Part shown: piece by piece, positions 22,895-31,002 of the stretch
How positions within the stretch are numbered: the first letter of the stretch is position 1
Layout: every line of letters starts with the position of its first letter
Assembly: GCA_045640165.1 (NCBI GenBank)
Contig: JAZUEK010000071.1
Span: 1-33,877, forward strand
Direction of reading: 5' to 3'
DNA length: 33,877 nt
Source: RGIG426 sp045640165
GTDB lineage: Bacteria; Bacillota; Clostridia; Oscillospirales; Acutalibacteraceae
The notes under the pieces: generated by a model
Seen by the model: only the letters and a program-made list of their open reading frames with translations
Database searches by the model: none
What the model was told of the DNA's origin: nothing
Position numbers and translations under genes: made by a program

Positions 22895-23998
22895 ATGGGA
22901 CTTTTAGCGAAACCCCTCGGGTGGCTGATGTGGCTGGTTTATGAGTACATCGGCTTTCATAACTATTTTCTGACCATTTTTCTGTTTACGCTGATTACGC
23001 GTATCATCTTGTTCCCGTTGTCGCTCAAAAACCAAAAGAGCATGATGGATCGCGCGCGTTTGGCGCCGCGTCTGGAACGCATCCAGAAAAAATACGCCAA
23101 AGACCAGCAAAAGCTCATGCAAAAACAGCAGGAGCTTTACGAAAAAGAGGGCGTCAGCCAATTCGGCGGCTGTCTGCCGTCTGTCGTGACGATGATCGTG
23201 CTGTTCGGTGTTATCGCGGTTATCTATTCTCCGCTCAACTACTTAATCCGCATTCCGTCGCCGGTGGTCAACGCGGCAATCTCCGCTTCGACACTCCAAA
23301 AAGACGAAGTCAACGAAAACAAATTTGCCGAAAAAGATATGCGCGGCTACTACGGCGAGTTCCGTATGCTTAACCATTTGGAGCAGAACAAAGCCGATAT
23401 CGTCGCCGCCATTGCCGACGTGGAGGGCCAGGATAAAACCTCCGCCGAGGGCTACTACAAAGAAATGGCAGAGACCAAAAAAGAATTTACCGTCTTCGGG
23501 AAATATTCGCTGCTCGAAAACCCGTGGCGCGGCGGCGCGAAAGACATTTCGCTTTTGTGGCTGCTCCCGATTTTTGCCGGTCTTTCCCAGCTCTTGATGA
23601 CGATGGTGTCGATGCACTTTACGAAGCGCGCCACCAAAGCCTCCAACGAAATGCAGCAGGCGCAAGGTTGCACCAACGCGATGATGTACGGTATGCCGGT
23701 CTTCTCGCTGATTATCGGCTTTACCTTCCCTGCCGGCGTCAGTGTGTACTGGGTCGCGTCGAGCCTTATCGGCGTGTGCCAGACTTTGTTGCTTTATAAA
23801 ATCTACGATCCTGCCAAAGCCCGTGAGCAGGCGGAAATCGAGTACCAGGCCGCTCGCAAACAGCGTGCCGCCGACAAAAAACGCCTCGCTGAGGCGCGGA
23901 AACGTCAGGATGCGGCGGAAAACGCCCCCGACGCGACCGACGCGCCGAACGTCAAAGACCTCGGCGATATAACGCCGGACGAACTCCCCGGCAAATAA
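22895..23998 (+). CDS. yidC: YidC/Oxa1-family membrane protein insertase
   Basis: 367 residues. The substrate-groove arginine lies in LITRIILFPLSLKNQKSM (Arg near residue 37), followed by a cytosolic helical hairpin (QKKYAKDQQKLMQKQQELYEKEG, residues about 65-90, split here as QKKYAKDQQKLM and KQQELYEKEG). Conserved C-terminal transmembrane segments follow, including FSLIIGFTFPAGVSVYW. The extracellular loop between is unusually long (about 125-205). A basic, Ala/Lys/Arg-rich tail ends the protein. No lipobox is visible. It lies 31 bases after yidD. Confidence 0.95.
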   Translation: MGLLAKPLGWLMWLVYEYIGFHNYFLTIFLFTLITRIILFPLSLKNQKSMMDRARLAPRLERIQKKYAKDQQKLMQKQQELYEKEGVSQFGGCLPSVVTMIVLFGVIAVIYSPLNYLIRIPSPVVNAAISASTLQKDEVNENKFAEKDMRGYYGEFRMLNHLEQNKADIVAAIADVEGQDKTSAEGYYKEMAETKKEFTVFGKYSLLENPWRGGAKDISLLWLLPIFAGLSQLLMTMVSMHFTKRATKASNEMQQAQGCTNAMMYGMPVFSLIIGFTFPAGVSVYWVASSLIGVCQTLLLYKIYDPAKAREQAEIEYQAARKQRAADKKRLAEARKRQDAAENAPDATDAPNVKDLGDITPDELPGK

Positions 23999-24087
23999 CC
24001 CCGTGAAAACCGCCGCGCGCGATTCGCGTGCGCGTGTAATACTCGGGGATTGTCGCTCCTTTCCCCGATAAGAAAGGAAGACCTGTT

Positions 24088-25059
24088 TTGCGTAAAGAAA
24101 TCACCAAAGAAGCCGCGACCGTCGAAGAAGCGATCGCCGCCGCGGCAGAGGAACTCGGCGTTCCTGCCGAGCAACTCGAAGTGGAGGTTGTAAAAGAGCC
24201 CTCCAAAAAAGCGTTTGGTCTGTTCGGAAAAGCCAACGCCATCGTAAAAGTTACCTACGATGCCGACGATGAGTCGGACGATTCCGACGAGGCTCCGAAA
24301 GCCCCGAAAATTGTGGCCGAAGGCGACCTTTCCGCCGCCGCTACCGCCGCGAAAAACTACTTAGCTTCCCTGTTAGAAGCGCTTGGCGCCGGCGATACCG
24401 TGTTGACCGTGGAAGAAACGGAAGACGGTTGCCGCATTAATCTTGAAGGCGAGCAGGAAGGTCTGATTATCGGTCGCCGCGGCGAAACGCTGGATGCGCT
24501 TCAGTATCTGACCGGCCTCGTTGCCAACCGCCAGCAAAAAGAGTACTATCGCGTGACCCTCAACGTGGGCTCCTACCGCGAGAAACGGGAAAAATCCCTG
24601 ACCGGTCTTGCCCACAAATACGCGTCCGCCGTGGCGCGTACCGGTCGCCGCCGTACGCTCGAACCCATGAACCCCTACGAGCGCCGCATTATTCACACCG
24701 CGGTGCAGGACATCGAGGGTGCGACTTCGTGGAGCGAGGGCAAAGAGCCCAACCGCCACGTCATCATCGGCCCGACCGAGGATAACAAAAATGCCCGTCG
24801 TGGCGGCGGTCGCGGTGGAAACCGCGGCGGCAACCGCAACCGTTCGGGCAAACCGCACGGCTCTTCCGCGCCGAAGTTCGACGAGAACGACGTGTATATG
24901 CGCTATTCCGGCAGCATTGCCGCGGATCGCCCGATGCGCGAGTTTGTGTCTCGCTCCTCTTCCCTGCCGAAAGCCGACGGCGCTACTCCGCCGGAGAAAA
25001 CCGTCTCCGCCGCCGAGGAAGCCAGCGACCTCAAGTTGTACGGTCGCATCGACCTGTAA
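24088..25059 (+). CDS. jag: Jag/KhpB RNA-binding protein (Jag-N, KH, R3H domains) with RGG-like tail
   Basis: 323 residues. The N-terminal Jag domain (about 1-56, ending KKAFGLFGKANAIVKV) is followed by an acidic linker, a KH domain with LIIGRRGETLDALQYLTGL (127-145), and an R3H domain with LEPMNPYERRIIHTAVQ. The last ~90 residues include a Gly/Arg-rich segment GGGRGGNRGGNRNRSGK (about 235-251), not usual for the family. The start codon is TTG at 24088 with an AAAGGAAG site 8 bases upstream. KhpB binds RNA with KhpA and affects cell elongation in streptococci; the role here is inferred by family and position after yidC. Confidence 0.93.
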   Translation: MRKEITKEAATVEEAIAAAAEELGVPAEQLEVEVVKEPSKKAFGLFGKANAIVKVTYDADDESDDSDEAPKAPKIVAEGDLSAAATAAKNYLASLLEALGAGDTVLTVEETEDGCRINLEGEQEGLIIGRRGETLDALQYLTGLVANRQQKEYYRVTLNVGSYREKREKSLTGLAHKYASAVARTGRRRTLEPMNPYERRIIHTAVQDIEGATSWSEGKEPNRHVIIGPTEDNKNARRGGGRGGNRGGNRNRSGKPHGSSAPKFDENDVYMRYSGSIAADRPMREFVSRSSSLPKADGATPPEKTVSAAEEASDLKLYGRIDL

Positions 25060-25061
25060 GA

Positions 25062-25093
25062 AAAAATCCCACCTGATTTCAGGTGGGATTTTT
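25062..25093 (+). terminator. Intrinsic terminator after jag
   Basis: AAAAATCCCACCT / AGGTGGGATTTTT stem with a GATTTC loop, directly after the jag stop codon. It ends the rpmH-jag transcript. Confidence 0.92.
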
Positions 25094-25261
25094 ATTTCTC
25101 TTGTGCAAGTGCGCGGAATACTGTCTCTATCTCCGACCGTTCGCCATTTTTTCTTTTGTTGTTAAAAACGGGCAAATTTCGCAAAATGAGGGCAAAACCG
25201 TCTACGGATACGGAAAACGGGCTAATCGCGCTAAAAACGGCCTTTTTTCGAAAAAGAAGCC

Positions 25262-25293
25262 TAAAAAACGGGCGACCGCAAGGTCGCCCGTTT
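25262..25293 (-). terminator. Intrinsic terminator after trmL
   Basis: AAACGGGCGACC / GGTCGCCCGTTT stem with a GCAA tetraloop and a U-run on the minus transcript. Confidence 0.9.
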
Positions 25294-25306
25294 GGTTTTT
25301 GTAATG

Positions 25307-25795
25307 TTACGCAAATTTTCCGCCGACGCGAAGCGACGGATACCCCCATTGACGGAGCACTTCGTAGACGCCCACCGCGACCGCATTCGAGAGGTTGAGC
25401 GAGCGAGCGGCATCGTCGTCCAGCATCGGCAACCGCACCGCGCGATCGAGATTTTGGAGGATGAGGTCTTCCGGCAGGCCTTTGGTTTCGCGGCCAAAGA
25501 CGAGATACGCGCCGTCCGGATAGGTCATCTCGGAATGGATGTGGGCGGCTTTGGTGGAAAAACAGTATAGCGGACCGTCGTTTTTCGCGCAAAATTCGTC
25601 CCAGTTTTCGTAAACGGTGATATCGAGCAGGTTCCAGTAATCGAGACCGGCCCGTTTCATTTTTTTGTCGTCGAGGGCGAAGCCCATCGGTCCGACAAGA
25701 TGCAGTCGCGCGCCGGTGGCGGCGCAGGTGCGGCTGATATTGCCGGTGTTTTGGGGAATTTCCGGCTCAACAAGCACGATGTTTAAGGTTGGCAT
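25307..25795 (-). CDS. trmL: tRNA (cytidine(34)-2'-O)-methyltransferase TrmL (SPOUT class)
   Basis: Methylates the wobble ribose in tRNA-Leu species, using SAM in the trefoil knot. 162 residues. The motifs are EPEIPQNTGNISRTCAATGA (11-30), LVFGRETKGLP, and the knot-forming RSLNLSNAVAVGVYE near the C-terminus. The start is ATG at 25795, eight bases after a GGAG; a GTG three codons earlier directly abuts that site and is rejected. 12 bases separate it from the stop of the GT-C-like gene, so it is co-transcribed. Confidence 0.93.
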   Translation of the reverse strand: MPTLNIVLVEPEIPQNTGNISRTCAATGARLHLVGPMGFALDDKKMKRAGLDYWNLLDITVYENWDEFCAKNDGPLYCFSTKAAHIHSEMTYPDGAYLVFGRETKGLPEDLILQNLDRAVRLPMLDDDAARSLNLSNAVAVGVYEVLRQWGYPSLRVGGKFA

Positions 25796-25807
25796 AACAA
25801 ACACTCC

Positions 25808-27391
25808 TTAGTACAGCGGAAACAAATCGTCGGCCAGATGAATGACGGCATACCCGTGATAGTGATCAATGTGGAGATTGTTGGCGATTTGCGCTTCATT
25901 TACGTAAGAGAATTCATTCTCGGTAAGAAGCAGAAAATACGATTCATTGCTCCCCTGCCCGTTGTACCACGCGCGCTCGCTTTGGTAATAGTCGGGCGAG
26001 ATAAAGCCGGAATCTTCCGCCACGGAAATGTTGCGGCATTGAATCGTATCGCCGGACAACGCGGTGATGGCGTTGGCGTTCCAGAAAGAGGAATAGCCGT
26101 AGGTATAGCCCTGCTGTTCCAAATAGGCGGCGAGGTCGGCGGCACTGCCGGTCGGCGCACGGTCGGGTTTCATTTTGGCAACGTCAAACAGCCCGAGTCC
26201 GGCAATCAGCACGCAAAACGCGAGCAGCAAGAAGCCGAACCGCTTGAAAAACGGGAGCACGCACAGCCGCCGGATAAAGCAGAGGCTGACGAGAAGCGAA
26301 GTAAACAGCATCGGCGACAGTCGCCACGCCGCGTTGGAAAGAAGCCCGAACACAAACGCAAACAGCATAGTAGCGCACACGGTAAAGTGGGCAATGACCA
26401 ACAATTTTTCGCCGCGGCTGAGTTTTTTCCAGAACAGCAACGTAACGAGCGGCAACACCAAAACGAGCAGAGCGAACAGCAAGCGCACGGCCGCCGCGAT
26501 GCCGGCAAACGTGGTGAACGGCTCATACATAGTCACCGAACCGGTAAACATCGACAAAAACGACGGGAGAAAGAGGGCTAAGTTGTTCGCCCAATCGGTT
26601 TCGGTGGAAAAGGTGGAAAACGCCTCTTGATACGGCGCTTCAAACCCGTGTCGAAGCAGCGCGCCGAGTCCGAGCCCACCGACGGAAAAGCACAGCGCGA
26701 AAAACAGCGGACGGGCGCGGTCAAAGTTTTCGGAAGAAAGGAAGACCACGCTTTTGTCGCAAAGCCGCTCAAATGCGAGTGCGGCACACAGCGGCAGCAC
26801 GAACAACGTCAGCGACGTCAGCCCGTCGGTGGAGCACAGCACGCACCACGCGCAAAAGCCAATCGTCCACCACGGGATTTTTTTGCCGTTATCTTTGTCC
26901 AAAGAAAGCAGGAGCGTTAGTCCGACCATCAAGAACAGACCGCCGAGGCTGTAGTAGAGGATGTGGCCGAAATAGACTTCGCGCAGTTTTTCCGAACTGC
27001 ACAACGCTCCGACAACGCAGAACAGCGATGCGCCCGTCCAAAACGGGTTGGCGCCGAGCGCTTTGAAAAAGCAAGCGAGCGCCAGTGCGAACAGCAGGAA
27101 AAACACAATCATACCACACGCGTGCGCCGCATAGGAAAACCCAAACAGCGCGACAAACGGCATCATCAGCAGTTGTCCGCCGAACGGAAGCAGGCAGGCG
27201 TAGGTAAAATCGCTCGAAAACAGCGCGCCGCCATCTACCGAAGCGACCGCCCAAGACAACGTGTCTGCGTAGTCGGAGTTGTATACTCCGCGCATAGGAA
27301 ACGCGATGAGATAACACACACCAAGCAGAGCAATAAGGCAGAGCCCCGCGCCGATGAGACGCGAGGCTTTTTTGGTTTTACTTTGATTCAT
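25808..27391 (-). CDS. Large polytopic membrane protein, GT-C glycosyltransferase-like
   Basis: 527 residues with about 10-12 transmembrane helices over residues 10-390 and a C-terminal mixed soluble domain (about 395-527, with YGYSSFWNANAITALSG). An early loop after the first helix carries N-S-D-Y-A-D, resembling the acidic catalytic loop of GT-C glycosyltransferases. This is suggestive but not decisive. The start ATG (27391, GGAGGAG site) overlaps the flavoprotein's 3' end by 14 bases, so the two are translated from one message. I infer a lipid-linked sugar or cell-envelope role from the layout only. Confidence 0.7.
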   Translation of the reverse strand: MNQSKTKKASRLIGAGLCLIALLGVCYLIAFPMRGVYNSDYADTLSWAVASVDGGALFSSDFTYACLLPFGGQLLMMPFVALFGFSYAAHACGMIVFFLLFALALACFFKALGANPFWTGASLFCVVGALCSSEKLREVYFGHILYYSLGGLFLMVGLTLLLSLDKDNGKKIPWWTIGFCAWCVLCSTDGLTSLTLFVLPLCAALAFERLCDKSVVFLSSENFDRARPLFFALCFSVGGLGLGALLRHGFEAPYQEAFSTFSTETDWANNLALFLPSFLSMFTGSVTMYEPFTTFAGIAAAVRLLFALLVLVLPLVTLLFWKKLSRGEKLLVIAHFTVCATMLFAFVFGLLSNAAWRLSPMLFTSLLVSLCFIRRLCVLPFFKRFGFLLLAFCVLIAGLGLFDVAKMKPDRAPTGSAADLAAYLEQQGYTYGYSSFWNANAITALSGDTIQCRNISVAEDSGFISPDYYQSERAWYNGQGSNESYFLLLTENEFSYVNEAQIANNLHIDHYHGYAVIHLADDLFPLY

Positions 27392-28931
27392 GGTAGGACT
27401 CCTCCGTGTTGACGTTCCAAATGGGAGCGCGGTCGGTCGAGCCGGAGAGGATGGCGTTGACCGTCTCAAACGAGGTGACCATGGAGTGGTCCATATTGTT
27501 GTAACGGTGTTGTCCGTTGCGGCCGACACAGTAGAGGTTGTCGATGCCGTTTAAGTAGGACACGAGCGTGTCGATTTCGTCGTAGGTGTCAAAATAGGCA
27601 GGATAGGCTTTTTTGACGTGTTCACGGTGGGAGTCGAGAATCGCGGTGTTGCGGTCAAGCACGCCCATCGAGCGCAGTTCTTTCACCGCCGCTTCCACAC
27701 ATTCGTCTTCCGGCATATTCCAGAACGCGTCGCCCTCGGTGCAGAAGAACTCGAGGCCAATCCACACGGTCTCCCCCGGTTTTTTCACCATATACGGCGA
27801 CCAGTTGTTAAACACCTGAATGCGGCCGAGTTTCACGCCCTCATCCTGCACGTAAATCCAGCAGTCGGGCACGATGTTGCCGAGCGTTTTGATGTCGGTT
27901 TCGTTTTTGAGGTCCAGCTTGTCCACGAGCAGACCGACCGTCACGAAATCGCGGTACGGAAGACCGGTTGCGATACGTTTGACGTCCGCCGGCACGTCCT
28001 CGCCGAGGCCGGCGACCAAGTCTTTGAGCGGCATGGACGAAATCACGACGTCGCACGGTTCGGTAAAGGTTTCGCCGTTTTTCTCATACGTGACGGCAGA
28101 GACGTGGCCGTCCGCGGAAGAGAGACCCACAACGCGGCGACCGAATTCAATCACACCGCCGCGGTCGCGCACTTCGGAGCCGACGTGCTCCCACAGTTGA
28201 CCGGGGCCGAATTTCGGATAAATAAACTGTTCGATGAGCGAGGTGTTGACCTCTTTCGACTTGATGTGGAAAATTTTCTTAAAGACGTCTTTGATGATGC
28301 CGGCGATGGACAGGCCTTTGGTGCGCTGGGCGCCCCAGGACGCGTCAATTTCGCTCGGGTGGCGACCCCACAGCTTTTCGGTGTAGCCCTCGAAGAACAT
28401 GGAGTACAGTTTTTTGCCGAAACTGTTGATGTAGAAGTTTTCAAGCGAATCCTCCGGCCGTTTGTGGAACACCGAAGCGAGATAACTGAAACCGGCTTTC
28501 ATCGTGGTGAAAAAGCCCATATTGCGAATGGTTTCCCATTTCATGCTGATGGGATAATCGAAGAATTTGTGATGGTAATAGATACGAGAGACGCGCTGAC
28601 GCAGCAGCATCACTTCGTCCTCTTTTTCGGGGTCGGGGCCGTTTTCCGCAAGCGGTTTTTCTCTGCCGAGCAGCTTGTCGTCATACGACGGCGCGCCCTG
28701 CATCGGGAGCATTTCTTTCCACCATTGCATCACGCGGTCGTCTTTGGAGAAAAAGCGGTGGCCGCCGATGTCCATCCGGTTGCCGTTGTGTTCCACCGTA
28801 CGGGAAATACCGCCGAGGACCTGGCTCTCTTCCCAGATTTCCACCTCGTATTGGTCGGCGCCTTTTTCGAGCAACTCGTAAGCCGCTGTCAAACCGGCAG
28901 GACCGCCGCCGATGATAATCGCTTTTTTCAT
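27378..28931 (-). CDS. FAD-dependent oxidoreductase, amine oxidase/UDP-galactopyranose mutase-like
   Basis: 517 residues. The N-terminal Rossmann motif IIIGGGPAGLTAAYEL (5-20) is followed by the FAD ribose acidic residue region and VLGGISRTV, with a GNRMDIGGHRFFSK segment (about 50-63) typical of protoporphyrinogen-oxidase/phytoene-desaturase/UGM-type flavoproteins. The C-terminal FAD motif YCVGRNGQHRYNNMDHSM is at about residues 476-493. Substrate unknown. Paired with the GT-C-like gene, a role in envelope polysaccharide synthesis is a reasonable guess. It has an extended -10 promoter just upstream. Confidence 0.85.
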   Translation of the reverse strand: MKKAIIIGGGPAGLTAAYELLEKGADQYEVEIWEESQVLGGISRTVEHNGNRMDIGGHRFFSKDDRVMQWWKEMLPMQGAPSYDDKLLGREKPLAENGPDPEKEDEVMLLRQRVSRIYYHHKFFDYPISMKWETIRNMGFFTTMKAGFSYLASVFHKRPEDSLENFYINSFGKKLYSMFFEGYTEKLWGRHPSEIDASWGAQRTKGLSIAGIIKDVFKKIFHIKSKEVNTSLIEQFIYPKFGPGQLWEHVGSEVRDRGGVIEFGRRVVGLSSADGHVSAVTYEKNGETFTEPCDVVISSMPLKDLVAGLGEDVPADVKRIATGLPYRDFVTVGLLVDKLDLKNETDIKTLGNIVPDCWIYVQDEGVKLGRIQVFNNWSPYMVKKPGETVWIGLEFFCTEGDAFWNMPEDECVEAAVKELRSMGVLDRNTAILDSHREHVKKAYPAYFDTYDEIDTLVSYLNGIDNLYCVGRNGQHRYNNMDHSMVTSFETVNAILSGSTDRAPIWNVNTEESYHESK

Positions 28932-28971
28932 ATCGAAAACACTCCTTTGTATTTTACCCTATCAACAATTC

Positions 28972-29000
28972 AGTATAGCACACTTTATAAAAAAAGAAAA
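28972..29000 (-). promoter_or_regulatory. Likely promoter of the flavoprotein/GT-C/trmL operon (extended -10)
   Basis: Minus strand TGCTATACT forms an extended -10 (TG-n-TATACT); the -35 region is a poor TTTTCT at a 17-base spacing that falls within the preceding terminator. Confidence 0.5.
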
Positions 29001-29027
29001 GCCTTTTTCGCAAAAAAGGCTTTTCTT
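28989..29027 (-). terminator. Intrinsic terminator after queT, overlapping its stop codon
   Basis: AAGAAAAGCCTTTTT / AAAAAGGCTTTTCTT stem (28994-29008, 29013-29027) with a CGCA loop and a U-run on the minus strand. The queT stop codon lies within the 5' base of the stem. Confidence 0.88.
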
Positions 29028-29562
29028 AATCGCTGTGTGGCGAAAAAATTCGTTTGTATACGTCCTTGCGGCAAAGCGACCATGCGAGGATGGCGCCGCC
29101 GATGCCTGCCGTGACCAACTCGCCCAGCCCGACTTGCAAAAAACACAGCCACAGCGCCGACCATTCGCCGCCAAACACCGCCAAACACAGTTCCGCGCCG
29201 ACAAGTCCCGTGTTGAACACCACCGCCGGCATTGCCGACCATACGGGAACGGTTTTAACGCGCGCGTTCCGGAGCGCATAGGCGCATAAAGCGGCGGCAA
29301 GCGTTGCTCCCGTGCCGACCAGTAAATCCCACGCACCGGCAAGGTTGGCACCGGCGGCAAGGCCGAAGCCGTTGGCCAAAAGACACCCGAGCGTCAATCC
29401 CGGAATGGCGGCTGGGGTGAATGCCGGCAAAACCGTTAAAATTTCCGACAGCCGAAACTGCACCGGACCGAACGACGCCACCGGCAACAGCAATGTAAGC
29501 CCCGTGTATAACGCGGCGATGACGCCGGCTTCGGTTAAACGGCGTACGTTTTTGTTTTTCAT
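29026..29562 (-). CDS. queT: QueT-family ECF transporter S component (queuosine precursor uptake)
   Basis: 178 residues, about six transmembrane helices. The segment FGPVQFRLSEILTVLPAFTP followed by AAIPGLTLGCLLANG is the QueT signature. It would bind a queuosine precursor and work with a shared ECF energising module, which is not in this window. The start at 29562 has a GAGGTGGGG site. It follows thiT by 40 bases with no terminator, so it is read from the TPP-riboswitch transcript. Substrate is inferred from family. Confidence 0.85.
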   Translation of the reverse strand: MKNKNVRRLTEAGVIAALYTGLTLLLPVASFGPVQFRLSEILTVLPAFTPAAIPGLTLGCLLANGFGLAAGANLAGAWDLLVGTGATLAAALCAYALRNARVKTVPVWSAMPAVVFNTGLVGAELCLAVFGGEWSALWLCFLQVGLGELVTAGIGGAILAWSLCRKDVYKRIFSPHSD

Positions 29563-29602
29563 CCAACCCCACCTCTTTTCGCGTAAAATGGCCGTTTTTG
29601 AT

Positions 29603-30448
29603 TTACGGATTGTTGTTTTTGCTATTGTTTATACGAATGGTATACGAAATCCGCCACAAAATCCCGATAGTGACTGCGCCCACGAGTGTGACCGCGCCGA
29701 CAAATCCCCACGGAACAGAGGCGAATCCGGCGGCAGAAAACGTGCCGGCGTCCGCGTCTTGCAGACGAGAGAACACGGCGCGCACGTCCACGAACAGCGT
29801 GACCGCCGCGACCAAACCTGCCGCGACACGCCAGCCGAATCCGGCGGCTTTCTCCCCTTTGCGGCGCGGCTCCAACTGCGCGCGCGAGAAGTCGAGTACC
29901 GAGGAAAGGTATAACGCCGCCGCTACCGTGACGATGGTTTCGGGAATCATATACGTTGCGTTATACACAAGCGAGAAGCCGAGCGCTTCGGCGGTGGGAA
30001 CGGCGAGCCCTGCCCACACGGTGGCGCCGGAAATTACGTGGCAGACGTAGCGAAGCGCGCAGGCGCAAACGGCGCCGAGCGTGACGGCTGCCGGTTGGGA
30101 GAGCTTTTTGAACCACGCGCCGGCCGCCAAAAACAGATAGGCGGCGAGGTAGTCGAGAAATACAATCGCGAGCCCTGCCCACATCGACGTGGCGTAAGAG
30201 AGGTTTTTCATTCCGAGCAGGAGTTGCAACAGCCCGTAGGTTAATCCAGAAAACGTCCCCCACTTCGGTCCGTAGCGATACGCGATAAGCAGCACCGGCA
30301 CCATATGCGCGACGGTGACGCTTCCGCCGTAGGGCAGGTCGATGAGTTTTACAATACTCAGTACCGTGCCGAGCGCAATCATCACCGCGGTTTCGGTCAG
30401 CCGCACCGTGGCGCTGACACCCGGCGCGGTTTTGGTCGGTTGTTTCAT
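29603..30448 (-). CDS. thiT: ThiT-family thiamine ECF transporter S component with C-terminal extension
   Basis: 281 residues. The ThiT core (about 15-195) has six helices with the thiamine-site region VAHMVPVLLIAYRYGPKWG and ALRYVCHVISGATVWAG. It is longer than usual for ThiT (about 180-200 residues): a further ~85 residues add two more hydrophobic segments (about 205-225 and 245-270). It is controlled by a TPP riboswitch in its leader, confirming thiamine as substrate by context. Start at 30448, with the AAGGAG site inside the leader hairpin. Confidence 0.9.
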   Translation of the reverse strand: MKQPTKTAPGVSATVRLTETAVMIALGTVLSIVKLIDLPYGGSVTVAHMVPVLLIAYRYGPKWGTFSGLTYGLLQLLLGMKNLSYATSMWAGLAIVFLDYLAAYLFLAAGAWFKKLSQPAAVTLGAVCACALRYVCHVISGATVWAGLAVPTAEALGFSLVYNATYMIPETIVTVAAALYLSSVLDFSRAQLEPRRKGEKAAGFGWRVAAGLVAAVTLFVDVRAVFSRLQDADAGTFSAAGFASVPWGFVGAVTLVGAVTIGILWRISYTIRINNSKNNNP

Positions 30449-30450
30449 AA

Positions 30451-30478
30451 AAAAGACTCCTTCCACGTGCGGAAGGAG
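30451..30478 (-). promoter_or_regulatory. Expression platform of the thiT riboswitch: terminator-like hairpin containing the ribosome site
   Basis: On the minus strand CTCCTTCC (30478-30471), GCACGT, GGAAGGAG (30464-30457), followed by T-C-T-T-T-T-T-T just before the ATG. The 3' arm is the Shine-Dalgarno sequence. The hairpin could terminate transcription, hide the ribosome site, or both. CGGAGGG in the aptamer's 3' strand (plus-strand 30517-30523) can pair with CCTTCCG (30476-30470), a plausible anti-hairpin in the absence of ligand. Confidence 0.75.
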
Positions 30479-30509
30479 CGGTTTACAAGCGGAAACATCC
30501 GTATGTATG

Positions 30510-30594
30510 CCAACATCCCTCCGCCGGTATAATCCGGATCAGGTTCAAGGGTTTCGGCGACCGCCGCTCTCAGCCTTTCGGCACCCCTTGTCGG
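30510..30594 (-). promoter_or_regulatory. TPP riboswitch (THI element)
   Basis: The minus strand contains the conserved blocks AAGGGGTGCC, GGCTGAGAG, ACCCTTGAACCTGATCCGG and the GGCGGAGGGA segment in order. The ends pair as P1 (CCGACA with TGTTGG, one G-U pair). Senses thiamine pyrophosphate and lowers thiT-queT expression. Confidence 0.95.
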
Positions 30595-30609
30595 TTTTTT
30601 AACAAGGAA

Positions 30610-30638
30610 AGTATAGTCCAATCGGCGGTAAAAGTCAA
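30610..30638 (-). promoter_or_regulatory. Sigma-A promoter of the thiT-queT operon
   Basis: Minus strand TTGACT, 17-base spacer, TATACT, starting transcription just before the TPP aptamer. Confidence 0.85.
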
Positions 30639-30677
30639 GCAAAACCGAAAAAATCCAAAAATTTTGGAAAAATTCGC

Positions 30678-30705
30678 TTGACAAACGCCGGATAGGTGTT
30701 ATAAT
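30678..30705 (+). promoter_or_regulatory. Sigma-A promoter of tRNA-Arg
   Basis: TTGACA, 16-base spacer, TATAAT, ending about 24 bases before the tRNA. Confidence 0.85.
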
Positions 30706-30729
30706 AGACAATGCTCTGTGAAAAGAGAT

Positions 30730-30806
30730 GCGCTGGTAGCTCAGCTGGATAGAGTGTTTGACTACGAATCAAAAGGTCGGGGGTTCGAATCCCTTCCAGC
30801 GCGCCA
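30730..30806 (+). tRNA. tRNA-Arg, anticodon ACG
   Basis: 77 nt including an encoded CCA end. Acceptor stem GCGCTGG / CCAGCGC; D-arm with TAGCTCAGCTGGATAGAG; anticodon stem TTTGA / TCAAA with loop CTACGAA (anticodon ACG); T-arm with GGTTCGAATCC. The A34 is presumably edited to inosine by TadA. Confidence 0.97.
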
Positions 30807-30840
30807 AAAACCCTTTCGCCCATTGGGCGAAAGGGTTTTT
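30806..30840 (+). terminator. Intrinsic terminator of tRNA-Arg
   Basis: A 16-bp perfect stem (30806-30821 with 30825-30840) around an ATT loop, ending in T's. Confidence 0.92.
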
Positions 30841-30866
30841 CTTTGTTTGCGCGCTGTCCCCCACAC

Positions 30867-30942
30867 GGGCGCCGTCCCCTACACGCACGCCGCCCATTGG
30901 GGGCAAATTCCGTAAGAACCAATCGCGAGCGGAATCTGTGAT
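30867..30942 (+). repeat. Intergenic repeat, copy A (diverged)
   Basis: Shares GGGCGCCGTCCCCTACACGC and the following CACGCCGCCCATTGGGGGCA with copy B exactly, then diverges. Lies 27 bases past the tRNA-Arg terminator. The rest of 30841-31120 is this and copy B; no gene is seen there. Confidence 0.8.
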
Positions 30943-31002
30943 GTTTTCGGTGACGCACCTATGTTTTGTGTGTAGCCGCAAAGAAGAGCGATACTTCACA
31001 AA

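Noticed and set aside
25094..25261. Possible decayed gene or RNA between jag and trmL terminators
   Set aside because: No conserved motif, no ribosome site and no stable structure seen by eye beyond the two terminators.
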